This document shows, in pieces, positions 1 to 5,659 of a stretch of 19,884 bases of DNA. Made by a program: the position numbers and the translations under genes. The notes under the pieces are model-generated. The model was not told the DNA's origin and ran no database searches. It saw only the letters and a program-made list of their open reading frames with translations. Source of the stretch: JBHGXV01 sp041920505 (lineage in GTDB: Bacteria > Bacillota > Bacilli > Brevibacillales > Brevibacillaceae); NCBI GenBank assembly GCA_041920505.1, contig JBHGXV010000050.1:1-19884 (forward strand), in the 5' to 3' direction. The number at the start of each line of letters is the position of its first letter. Within the stretch, counting starts at the first letter, position 1.

Positions 1-164
1 TCAATTCCTCATAGGTACGATCTAAACGTTCCTTATTGCTCCATGTCGCGCCGGTCTTTACTTCGGTGTTTCAATTCCTCATAGGTACGATCTAAACAGT
101 ACCAATACTGGGTCGTCGCAAGCAATACGTCAGGGTTTCAATTCCTCATAGGTACGATCTAAAC
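1..164 (-). CRISPR. CRISPR array, leader-proximal end (three repeats)
   Basis: Three copies of a 30-bp repeat are visible at 1-27 (cut by the window edge), 68-97 and 135-164. All three are identical where they overlap. On the plus strand the repeat begins GTTTCAATTCCTC and ends GATCTAAAC. Its reverse complement ends in ATTGAAAC, the 8-nt crRNA 5' handle typical of type I-B and type III arrays, so I infer transcription on the minus strand, running leftwards out of the window. Spacers are 28-67 (40 bp) and 98-134 (37 bp). Perfect repeats at the right end fit the leader-proximal, most recently acquired end. No cas gene lies in this window, so the subtype is inferred from the repeat only. I cannot say what the spacers match. 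Confidence 0.95.
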
Positions 165-335
165 CCGTCAAAAGCCCGCAAAAACAAGCTTTTCTGAGGC
201 AGGAAGAAATGGAATATTAGTAATCGATCCCCATTATCATAATACGATATTTGCAGTCGTATCAAGGGATCTCTGAAAAAAAGATTGTCGTCGATCCCCA
301 GGGGTTTTTACGCTATTGGAGGTCGACGACAAACG
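165..335 (-). promoter_or_regulatory. Probable CRISPR leader
   Basis: This AT-rich non-coding stretch abuts the last repeat on the side from which the array should be transcribed. It contains an imperfect 13-bp inverted repeat: GTCGTCGATCCCC at 287-299 and GGAGGTCGACGAC at 318-330, with two mismatches and an 18-nt centre holding GGGGTTTTTACG. I have the impression from memory that similar GTCGTCGACC-containing palindromes occur in leaders of Firmicutes I-B/III arrays, but I could not check this. The reading frame crossing it (251-493, plus strand) has no ribosome binding site and no protein-like character. The leader boundary on the right is a guess. Confidence 0.5.
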
Positions 336-357
336 GATCTTATCTAATAATTAGCGA

Positions 358-552
358 TTACCTACCTTTTTCCAGATTAATGATCTCACGAACAGTATGC
401 TGTTGCGTTCTCCATGTATACACAATCACGGAATCTCCCTCATCACAGCAGTTTTTGTATGACGATACTGCAACGCGCTTCCATCCCAGATAAAAAACCG
501 CAGTTTTCGCACGAGAATTTTGAAAATGTCGGAAAGTCAGACTTGTCCTTGC
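358..552 (-). other. Open stretch after the small ORF stop, possible decayed coding remnant
   Basis: On the minus strand, the 64 codons that follow the TAG of the 46-residue ORF (553-693) stay open in the same frame until a TAA at 358-360. The last residues look protein-like (for example VYTWRTQQHTVREIINLEK), but there is no convincing start at the left. A GTG preceded by AGGGAG near position 427 would give only 23 residues. It could be the tail of a longer gene broken by the TAG or by a frameshift, or chance. I recognise no family. Apart from the CRISPR leader I see nothing else in 336-552. Confidence 0.2.
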
Positions 553-693
553 CTACATTTTGCTCTCCCAATCATCGTAGATTGCATCCTCTTCGCACAG
601 CCAGAAGTGGTACGAACGCCCGACAACAATCGCATCCATTATGTCGGAGGTGTTCCCAGGTTGTGTTGGTTTTTCTTTTTGGAATTCCTCCAT
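553..693 (-). CDS. Small hypothetical protein (46 aa), acidic C-terminus
   Basis: This minus-strand ORF starts at an ATG at 691-693, preceded by AGGGAGTG with a 7-nt spacing, and ends in TAG at 553-555. The product has a charged, Pro/Gln-rich N-terminus (EEFQKEKPTQPGN), a short hydrophobic stretch (DAIVVG) and an acidic aromatic tail (HFWLCEEDAIYDDWESKM). I do not recognise the family. Acidic F-W-x-x-E-x-D tails remind me of small antitoxins of type II toxin-antitoxin pairs, but that is an impression and not a match. Its start codon overlaps by one base the stop of the 52-residue ORF upstream (TGATG), which suggests translational coupling. The good ribosome binding site and coupled arrangement are the main reasons to call it. 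Confidence 0.4.
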   Translation of the reverse strand: MEEFQKEKPTQPGNTSDIMDAIVVGRSYHFWLCEEDAIYDDWESKM

Positions 694-851
694 CACGATT
701 CACTCCCTGTATGCCTTGACTTAAAGTGTACCGCACCCACAGAAAATGCCCAATACTCGCTGTAGAAGCGATCACTGTGTTCGATATTACGTTGATATGC
801 CGACCGATCTTGAAAAACTAGATGTGTACTGCTGAATGGTTCCCGTGCCAT
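693..851 (-). CDS. Small hypothetical protein (52 aa)
   Basis: This minus-strand ORF runs from an ATG at 849-851 to a TGA at 693-695, whose last base is the first base of the next ORF's ATG. The product begins MAREPFSSTHLVFQDRSAYQ and is rich in aromatic and charged residues (DRFYSEYWAFSVGAVHF), with no membrane segment and no motif I recognise. The ribosome binding site is weak (AGG about 8 nt upstream). The frame is open for 14 more codons upstream of the ATG, so it may be the 3' remnant of a longer gene. The terminator for the neighbouring lipoprotein gene lies upstream at 941-990, so this pair would need its own promoter, and I do not see a clear one. Confidence 0.33.
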   Translation of the reverse strand: MAREPFSSTHLVFQDRSAYQRNIEHSDRFYSEYWAFSVGAVHFKSRHTGSES

Positions 852-940
852 GAAATACGCCTGCTTTCCAAAGTGGCTGCCGTTTGGGTGTTACTGGTCA
901 ACAGAATACTTCCTCTCTCATATCTTGCACTTACTGCCTG

Positions 941-990
941 AAAAAAGAGATTGGCTGCCAAACTGTCAAACGGTAAGTAGCGCCAATCTC
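941..990 (-). terminator. Intrinsic terminator of the BNR lipoprotein gene
   Basis: On the minus strand a 9-bp perfect stem, GAGATTGGC (982-990) and GCCAATCTC (947-955), closes a 26-nt loop and is followed at once by TTTTTT (941-946). It starts 8 nt after the TGA of the lipoprotein gene. Confidence 0.65.
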
Positions 991-997
991 GTCACGC

Positions 998-2224
998 TCA
1001 TGAGGAGTGAATCGGCTCATCAAACGTGTACACCTTTCTCCAATGCTTGCCTCCATCGGTAGTCGTGTACATCACTGCCGGTTTGACATGATCCGTGCAG
1101 ATCCACCACCCTTCGCTTGCATTGGCAAATGCGATTAACTGATCCCCATAGCCTTCCAATGATTCTTTCCCCCTGACCAATGTCTTGCCGCCATCTGTTG
1201 TCCAGCCGATCGTATTCGGCCTGTCGCACGCCATGCATTGCCCACCCATGAATGCCACTTTCGCATTGACCACGTATAACGGGCCGGGACGTGAACCAAT
1301 CGGTGGACCGTACGTCTCATCCATCGGGAAACCCGGTGCGGGCCCGCCACCTGCCGTCGGCATCGCGATCACTGTCTGCCAATGTTTCCCGCCATCAACT
1401 GTGTGGAACAAGGAATAGGATGTTTGGGTCATGCCGGAATCCCCGATGCATTCGATCCAGGCGTCATTTACTCCCGCCGATCGAATCACCACACCGTTGA
1501 GTGATGCAATCGTTTTCCGTGTCATCACAGGGCGCCACGTTTTGCCCCCATCGATGGTTCGCATCACGTGGAAGACATCTTTTTCTTGCGTCACTGCCCA
1601 ACCATGATGATCATCGTGAAAATAGGCGTCTCCTACCATATGATTCGGAACCGGAAGGGAATCCCATGTTTTTCCGCCATCCGCCGTTTTCCAGTTTCCA
1701 CAAAACGCCTCTTGAATCGATATGAAATGAAGAAACCCTGGATTCGGTACCTTTCCCACAAGCGACCAATGATTCCCGCCATCGTTGGTATGATACAGCA
1801 GCCGTTCATTCGATGCAGCAGGATCCTTGGTTACGGTCGCCCACGCATCTTGCTCGTTCAACGCAAACAGTTGCGTAATCGTTCCTTTCACCTGGTATTG
1901 CATTCTCCAGCTTTTTCCCGCATCGTCGGTTCTCGCAATCCATCCATCTCCCCCAATCCAACCCGTGTTGAAATGGGCCAACCTCACCGCCGTGACGTTT
2001 CCCATTTTCCCATCAGTCTGTTCCCGTGAAGATGGGTTTTCCCCTGGCGTCCCTGCGGATGCTTTCTTGGCCGTCGGCAACGCCGATTCCATTGTTGAAC
2101 CCTGATGATTCTCCGAAGTGGCTGGGGGATTCGGCGTCACAGCATGCATGCTACACCCTGTAAGAATGGTTAGGAGCAAGGCACCCATGACGGGAAAGAT
2201 CTTTGTGCGACAAACAATCATCAT
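998..2224 (-). CDS. BNR/Asp-box beta-propeller lipoprotein
   Basis: The 408-residue product starts with a lipoprotein signal peptide: KIFPVMGALLLTIL followed by lipobox LTGC with the lipidated Cys at residue 24, so it should be anchored outside the membrane. After a low-complexity Ser/Thr/Pro linker (about 25-75) come repeated Asp-box motifs of the BNR type: DDAGKSW, NDGGNHW, ADGGKTW, IDGGKTW, VDGGKHW, TDGGKTL and TDGGKHW. This is the pattern of a sialidase-like or YCF48-like beta-propeller. No catalytic residues of a sialidase can be assigned, so the role is unknown; ligand binding or a scaffold is likely. Start: ATG at 2222-2224 with GGGGAG 6 nt upstream; the next codon is also ATG. It is divergent from the R-M controller gene and shares its 94-bp intergenic region. 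It is probably monocistronic. Confidence 0.85.
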   Translation of the reverse strand: MMIVCRTKIFPVMGALLLTILTGCSMHAVTPNPPATSENHQGSTMESALPTAKKASAGTPGENPSSREQTDGKMGNVTAVRLAHFNTGWIGGDGWIARTDDAGKSWRMQYQVKGTITQLFALNEQDAWATVTKDPAASNERLLYHTNDGGNHWSLVGKVPNPGFLHFISIQEAFCGNWKTADGGKTWDSLPVPNHMVGDAYFHDDHHGWAVTQEKDVFHVMRTIDGGKTWRPVMTRKTIASLNGVVIRSAGVNDAWIECIGDSGMTQTSYSLFHTVDGGKHWQTVIAMPTAGGGPAPGFPMDETYGPPIGSRPGPLYVVNAKVAFMGGQCMACDRPNTIGWTTDGGKTLVRGKESLEGYGDQLIAFANASEGWWICTDHVKPAVMYTTTDGGKHWRKVYTFDEPIHSS

Positions 2225-2264
2225 GAATCACTCCCCTCTGTTTTTGGAAAGGGTCTGGCAACCG

Positions 2265-2293
2265 ATGCTACTTATAGTCTGTCGACATAAAGT
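2265..2293 (+). promoter_or_regulatory. C-box operator of the R-M controller protein
   Basis: Two related near-palindromic 9-mers, ACTTATAGT (2270-2278) and ACATAAAGT (2285-2293), lie 15 bp apart centre to centre, upstream of the C gene. The ACT-TAT-AGT core matches the C-box core I know from Esp1396I/AhdI-type controller systems. The 14-bp sequence ATGCTACTTATAGT (2265-2278) occurs again at 4002-4015 over the methyltransferase start. By analogy with those systems, the promoter-distal box would serve activation of C/R transcription and the proximal box repression. Confidence 0.75.
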
Positions 2294-2299
2294 GTTCAA
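2271..2299 (-). promoter_or_regulatory. Candidate promoter of the BNR lipoprotein gene, overlapping the C-box operator
   Basis: On the minus strand, TTGAAC (2294-2299) is separated by exactly 17 bp from TATAAG (2271-2276), a good sigma-A arrangement about 46 nt upstream of the lipoprotein ATG. The -10 element and the spacer coincide with the two C-box half-operators described for the R-M controller, so the two regulatory elements cannot be occupied independently. Confidence 0.55.
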
Positions 2300-2312
2300 T
2301 TCCTGAAAATAT
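2284..2312 (+). promoter_or_regulatory. Candidate promoter of the C-R operon (leaderless)
   Basis: GACATA (2284-2289) as a weak -35, a 17-bp spacer and AAATAT (2307-2312) as a weak -10 would place the transcription start at or very near the A of the C gene ATG at 2319. No Shine-Dalgarno sequence precedes that ATG, so a leaderless mRNA is likely, as known for several C-protein operons. The -35 overlaps the proximal C-box. Both hexamers are poor, which fits a promoter needing activation by C protein. Confidence 0.4.
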
Positions 2313-2318
2313 GAAAGT

Positions 2319-2546
2319 ATGAGACAAAATATCCTCCTTTCATTTGGAAAAGCCGTACGTAAATATCGACAAGCCAAAGGATACTCCCAAGAAGCGCTTG
2401 CAGGTCTTTGTGACTTGCATCGTACATATATCGGGTCTGTAGAACGGGGGGAACGGAACATTACGCTTCTCAATATGGCAAGGATTGCGTCCGCGTTAGA
2501 AGTAACACTGCAAGAATTAATTCGGGAGGCTGAAAATCACACATGA
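2319..2546 (+). CDS. R-M controller (C) protein, XRE-family HTH
   Basis: This 75-residue protein consists almost wholly of one helix-turn-helix domain of the Cro/C1 (XRE) type. GKAVRKYRQAKGYSQEALAG is the first helix pair, and CDLHRTYIGSVERGERNITL holds the recognition helix and the conserved ERGERN turn. The size and the place directly before a restriction endonuclease gene identify it as a controller protein, which delays endonuclease synthesis until the host DNA has been methylated. Its stop codon overlaps the endonuclease start (ATGA), so both are made from one transcript. Binding sites are proposed at 2265-2293 and 4002-4015. There is no ribosome binding site before its ATG. The region is more AT-rich than the core genes on the right, which fits horizontal acquisition. 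Confidence 0.85.
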   Translation: MRQNILLSFGKAVRKYRQAKGYSQEALAGLCDLHRTYIGSVERGERNITLLNMARIASALEVTLQELIREAENHT

Positions 2547-3139
2547 TGTCACCTTATGCCAATCAGCCTGTTGAACATTGGGCAGAGATTACACGGAGCC
2601 TTATCGAACGCCACCCGCTCAGCAGCGAGGAGCTGGTAACCATCGTGTTGAAATCATGGGATGTCATGTTTGAAAGTACCATTGGCACACGAAAAATTGG
2701 AGTTCATATCTTTCCGAAACCACAAATCATGGGCTTTTTTCTTAACGAATTAGTTGCAGCGGAATTAGAAGAAAGATATACAGGTTTGTGGCGAGGAGAT
2801 CTTTCGGCTGATGAAAAAGACTTGGTTTATCTGCTTGACGACTTTTTTTCTATCGAAATGAAAACCTCATCAAGCAGCAAACAAATTTTCGGTAACCGAA
2901 GCTACGCCCAAAAAGGCGATTCCAAAAAAGCGAAAAAAAACAAATCGGGCTACTACCTCGCTGTTAATTTTGAGAAATTCACACCGAAAATGAAGCAGAA
3001 GCCCAGAATAACCTTGATTCGATTTGGATGGTTAGACCACGAAGATTGGCAGGGGCAAAAAGCGGCTACCGGACAACAGGCCAGACTTGACCCTGTCATC
3101 GAGCAAAATAAACTTCTGCCCCTATACACAATCAAATGA
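2543..3139 (+). CDS. ScaI-like Type II restriction endonuclease
   Basis: The 198-residue product resembles the ScaI family of Type II endonucleases as I remember it: an N-terminal MSPYANQPVEHW stretch, FPKPQIMGFFLNEL in the middle, a PD-(D/E)XK-like catalytic core with IEMKTSSSSKQIFGNRSYAQ, and a C-terminal IRFGWLDHEDWQGQKAATGQ. The Glu and Lys of EMK, with an acidic residue upstream in LLDDFFS, are the probable catalytic set. ScaI cuts AGTACT, so that is the predicted target, but specificity can drift. The start is one of two adjacent ATGs at 2543 and 2546, coupled to the controller stop. The 3' end overlaps the convergent methyltransferase gene by 18 bp. The gene is expressed only after C protein accumulates, by inference from the operator layout. 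Confidence 0.8.
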   Translation: MMSPYANQPVEHWAEITRSLIERHPLSSEELVTIVLKSWDVMFESTIGTRKIGVHIFPKPQIMGFFLNELVAAELEERYTGLWRGDLSADEKDLVYLLDDFFSIEMKTSSSSKQIFGNRSYAQKGDSKKAKKNKSGYYLAVNFEKFTPKMKQKPRITLIRFGWLDHEDWQGQKAATGQQARLDPVIEQNKLLPLYTIK

Positions 3140-4003
3140 CATCGTCAATTGAGCATTTGCAGACTCTTTTTCTTTCAGGAAGTCTTCGATTCGATTCGCG
3201 GCAATTTCGCAGTATTCTTTTTTGATTTCGAATCCGAGAACCTTTCGTCCATGGTTAATGGCTGCAACCGCGCTTGTTCCAGAGCCCATAAACGGGTCCA
3301 TCACGATATCATTTAGGTTGCTGCAGCCTTTTATGATCCGCTCAATCACCGCAACCGGAAATTGAGCTGGATGCGGCGTCCGTTCTTTCGAACTGCGTTT
3401 TTCGCCAGAAGTGACTTTGGGAAACTCCCAGACATCCGAAGGATTTTTTCCTAGCGGATTACACTTGAGTTTCCCATTTTTCTTTTGATTTGGATACTTC
3501 ACGTTGGGGTCACGAATATCGTCGAGGTTAAATACATAGTCCCCCGGATTTTTGACATACCATAAAAATTTTTCGTTTCTTGGGCTCAGCATTTTTTTGG
3601 CGGCTACACCGGCACCATAATGCCATACAACTTCTTGCATGAAATAAAAAGGGGTGCGATCCCACAACAAATAGGGCAGCGGTACTGCTTTCCCCTTTCC
3701 TTCCACCTCGATATATCCCAAATTTAACCAAAACGCTCCGTTTTCCTTTGTTACACGGTGGGTCTCGGCCATCCACTCTTGGCACCAAGACAGATACTTC
3801 TCCAGCGGGAGGACGTTTTCATATTCTTTTCCAATATTGTATGGAGGGGAAGTCACCGTAAGTTGAATGATTTCATTCGGTAACCGCTTCATCGCCTCAA
3901 GACAATCCATATGGTAAAGCAGACAGTTTTCATTCTCATAATATGGAGTGCCTAAAAATTCCCGAATCACATGCAAGTTCACCAACAAAACCTCCACATT
4001 CAT
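3122..4003 (-). CDS. Beta-class DNA methyltransferase of the ScaI-like R-M system
   Basis: This is the protective methyltransferase of the cassette, 293 residues from the ATG at 4001-4003. The catalytic motif IV, TSPPYNIG, comes before the SAM-binding motif I, DPFMGSGTSAVAA, which is the beta-class order. The SPPY form favours N4-cytosine methylation, though N6-adenine cannot be excluded. Between them is a target-recognition region (about residues 130-210). The start is uncertain. The frame is open up to 4096, but that would place the promoter and operator inside the gene. The ATG at 4003 would be almost leaderless, while GGAGG at 3991-3995 would serve a TTG at 3985 or a GTG at 3982. All starts keep the first clearly conserved part (NCLLYHMDCLEAM). 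The gene converges on, and overlaps, the endonuclease gene. Confidence 0.9.
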   Translation of the reverse strand: MNVEVLLVNLHVIREFLGTPYYENENCLLYHMDCLEAMKRLPNEIIQLTVTSPPYNIGKEYENVLPLEKYLSWCQEWMAETHRVTKENGAFWLNLGYIEVEGKGKAVPLPYLLWDRTPFYFMQEVVWHYGAGVAAKKMLSPRNEKFLWYVKNPGDYVFNLDDIRDPNVKYPNQKKNGKLKCNPLGKNPSDVWEFPKVTSGEKRSSKERTPHPAQFPVAVIERIIKGCSNLNDIVMDPFMGSGTSAVAAINHGRKVLGFEIKKEYCEIAANRIEDFLKEKESANAQLTMSFDCV

Positions 4004-4041
4004 GCTACTTATAGTATTCGTTTTTATGTATACTTCGTCAA
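4002..4041 (-). promoter_or_regulatory. Methyltransferase promoter with a single C-box
   Basis: On the minus strand TTGACG (4036-4041) is followed after 19 bp by TACTAT (4011-4016), or after 17 bp by AATACT (4013-4018). A C-box, ACTATAAGT on this strand (4007-4015), overlaps the -10 region and ends 3 nt before the ATG. It is part of the exact 14-bp repeat shared with the C gene operator. A well-kept second half-site is not seen. In Esp1396I-type systems a single site at the methyltransferase promoter mediates repression by C protein, and the same is inferred here. Confidence 0.55.
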
Positions 4042-4206
4042 CCTTTAAAATGGATTGCCAGGTAACGATTCTTCCCGGTTTTGCATGAAACCGCAAAGAA
4101 ACTCTTGTTTCTCTAGTAAAACACGCTTGCTCTCAGATTACAAACAAATGGCTCGAATCATTGCGCAATAGCATAAACTTTTTCGCTGCCATGGGCAGGA
4201 CTTCAG

Positions 4207-4248
4207 CACGCCCCCTTTAACGTTTCGTATCCTGTTAAAGGGGACGTG
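4207..4248 (-). terminator. Strong hairpin downstream of sigK, no U-tract
   Basis: On the minus strand CACGTCCCCTTTAAC (4234-4248) can pair with GTTAAAGGGGGCGTG (4207-4221) through 15 bp including one U-G pair, with a 12-nt loop. It begins 5 nt after the sigK stop. No T-run follows on either strand, so termination is uncertain; mRNA 3'-end protection is another option. The rest of 4004-4253 holds no gene that I can support, only the methyltransferase promoter and a small GAAAC-TCTT-GTTTC hairpin near 4097-4110. Confidence 0.45.
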
Positions 4249-4253
4249 GGCTG

Positions 4254-4964
4254 CTACCTCCCCTGCGCCTGCTTGGAGCGGTAAAACTCGTGGAACAGCT
4301 TCATCAGGGCGCGTTTTTCGATGCGGGAGACATAGGAGCGGGAGATGCCCAGTTCGCGGGCGATTTCCCGCTGCGTTTTCTCTTTGTCCTGATCCAGGCC
4401 AAACCGGCCGATGATGACTTCTTTTTCACGGTCGTCGAGAATATGGATGTGTTGATAAATCTTGTTGCTCTCCAGCTTCAACTGGACGGCGTCCACCACT
4501 TCGTCCGTCTCCGTGCCGAGGACGTCGATCAAGGTGATTTCGTTCCCTTCCTTGTCGGTGCCGATCGGGTCGTGCAGGGATACGTCCTTGCGGGTCTTTT
4601 TCAGGCTTCGCAGGTGCATGAGGATTTCGTTTTCGATACAGCGAGCGGCATACGTAGCCAGCTTGGTGCCTTTATCCACCTGGTAGCTCTCAATCGCCTT
4701 GATCAGGCCGATGGTGCCGATGGAGATCAGATCCTCGCTCTCCTCGCCTGTATTTTCAAACTTTTTGACGATATGGGCGACAAGTCGAAGGTTATGCTCG
4801 ATCAGCTTGTTGCGCGCGTGCGGATCCCCCGTGGCCATCAGCCGCAGGTACTTCTCTTCCTCTACTTCCGACAGGGGCTGGGGGAAGGCGTTGTTTTTGA
4901 CGTAGGCGACAAAGGTAACAAGCTCTTTGAACAGGAGCGAAATCGCCAGAAAGATGCTGGACAC
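4254..4964 (-). CDS. sigK: RNA polymerase sporulation sigma factor, pro-sigma-K
   Basis: SigK drives late gene expression in the mother cell (coat, cortex and germination functions). The product shows sigma-70 region 2 (DLISIGTIGLIKAIESY, then YAARCIENEILMHLRS) and region 4 with the HTH TQREIARELGISRSYVSRIE. The N-terminus is a hydrophobic pro-sequence, SSIFLAISLLFKELVTFVA, before YVKNNAFPQPLS, where the SpoIVFB protease is known to cut in B. subtilis. I chose the GTG at 4962-4964 because GGGAGG lies 8 nt upstream. The frame also opens with a GTG at 4973, but that one abuts the Shine-Dalgarno sequence. The chosen start gives 236 residues and a pro-sequence of exactly 20. The gene is continuous, with no skin-like element. 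The residue before the cleavage point is Ala here, where I recall Ser in B. subtilis. Confidence 0.95.
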   Translation of the reverse strand: MSSIFLAISLLFKELVTFVAYVKNNAFPQPLSEVEEEKYLRLMATGDPHARNKLIEHNLRLVAHIVKKFENTGEESEDLISIGTIGLIKAIESYQVDKGTKLATYAARCIENEILMHLRSLKKTRKDVSLHDPIGTDKEGNEITLIDVLGTETDEVVDAVQLKLESNKIYQHIHILDDREKEVIIGRFGLDQDKEKTQREIARELGISRSYVSRIEKRALMKLFHEFYRSKQAQGR

Positions 4965-5000
4965 TGCTGCCACCTCCCATTTCTGGATGCAACCTACTCC

Positions 5001-5029
5001 TATCCATATGTGGGCGTTCGCCCATGCGT
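5001..5029 (-). promoter_or_regulatory. Possible sigma-E/sigma-K promoter of sigK
   Basis: On the minus strand CATATGGAT (5002-5010) resembles the -10 of mother-cell sigma factors (CATA-rich), with AC (5028-5029) 17 bp upstream, about 40 nt before the sigK start. Between them is the small palindrome GGGCGTTCGCCC (5011-5022). The fit is only approximate. Confidence 0.3.
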
Positions 5030-5161
5030 GCCTGTACCGGAAAAAACGCCCCCAACGTCACCCGCCGGCAAGAGGCACCCGCACGGTATCGTTCATATGA
5101 TGATACAGTCATCGTGTCGCCCCGCCTTGCGGTATCGTTCGGCGAAAGGAGGAAACGGGCA

Positions 5162-5659
5162 TTGACCACCCTGTATGTGACGAAACGGGCATGGGAGCAG
5201 ATCGAACAGGCGGTGCGGGAACAGCCCGCTGTGGAAACGGGCGGTATCCTGATGGGCTTTCGGGTGCGCGACGGGGATTGGGTGATCGCGTATGCGAGCG
5301 GCCCCGGCCCCAAGGCCATCCACGAGCGGCGCGCGATCTCCTTCGACGATCCGTATTTGCGCAAGCTGGCGCGCAAGGTACGCCTGAAGAGCGCCAGCCG
5401 TCTTCAGTACATCGGTGACTGGCACAGCCATACGGTACGGCGGCTTACGCCGAGCAAAGGCGACTTGCAAACGGTCTTTTCCAAGGCGAAAGAGGAAAAG
5501 TACGCCTCCCCCTCGCCGCTGATGCTGATTGTCGGTTTGGGGAGGCGAAACCGGTTGCAGGCGCGTGGATATATCCTCATCGATGGGTTGCGGGAGATTG
5601 AGCGGATTGAGCTGATCGAGAAGACAGCGCATCTACGGCAAGGCCAAACGCCTTCGTAG
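5162..5659 (+). CDS. JAMM/MPN-domain metalloprotease family protein
   Basis: The 165-residue product is a single JAMM (Mov34/MPN/PAD-1) zinc metalloprotease domain. The conserved Glu is in ETGGILMG, and the zinc signature His-x-His-(x)7-Ser-x-x-Asp is complete in HSHTVRRLTPSKGD, preceded by GDW. Such bacterial enzymes cleave isopeptide or peptide bonds at the end of ubiquitin-like sulfur carriers or related substrates. No ubiquitin-like or E1-like gene is next to it here, so the substrate is unknown. Start: TTG at 5162-5164 with AAAGGAGG 9 nt upstream. The frame is open to 5024, but the extra N-terminus is not domain-like and has no ribosome binding site. Its 3' end overlaps the convergent PBP gene by 83 bp, which is long for convergent genes. 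Confidence 0.85.
   Translation: MTTLYVTKRAWEQIEQAVREQPAVETGGILMGFRVRDGDWVIAYASGPGPKAIHERRAISFDDPYLRKLARKVRLKSASRLQYIGDWHSHTVRRLTPSKGDLQTVFSKAKEEKYASPSPLMLIVGLGRRNRLQARGYILIDGLREIERIELIEKTAHLRQGQTPS

Noticed and set aside
251..493. 80-codon plus-strand frame in the CRISPR leader region
   Set aside because: No ribosome binding site, crosses the leader palindrome, and the sequence does not look like a protein.
850..1062. 70-codon plus-strand frame near the lipoprotein terminator
   Set aside because: It runs through the intrinsic terminator and into the lipoprotein gene in antisense; no ribosome binding site.
4004..4096. N-terminal extension of the methyltransferase by 31 codons
   Set aside because: It spans the promoter and C-box and has no ribosome binding site.
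4290..5165. 291-codon plus-strand open frame opposite sigK
   Set aside because: Antisense to a conserved sigma factor; it ends within the JAMM gene start region and has no ribosome binding site.
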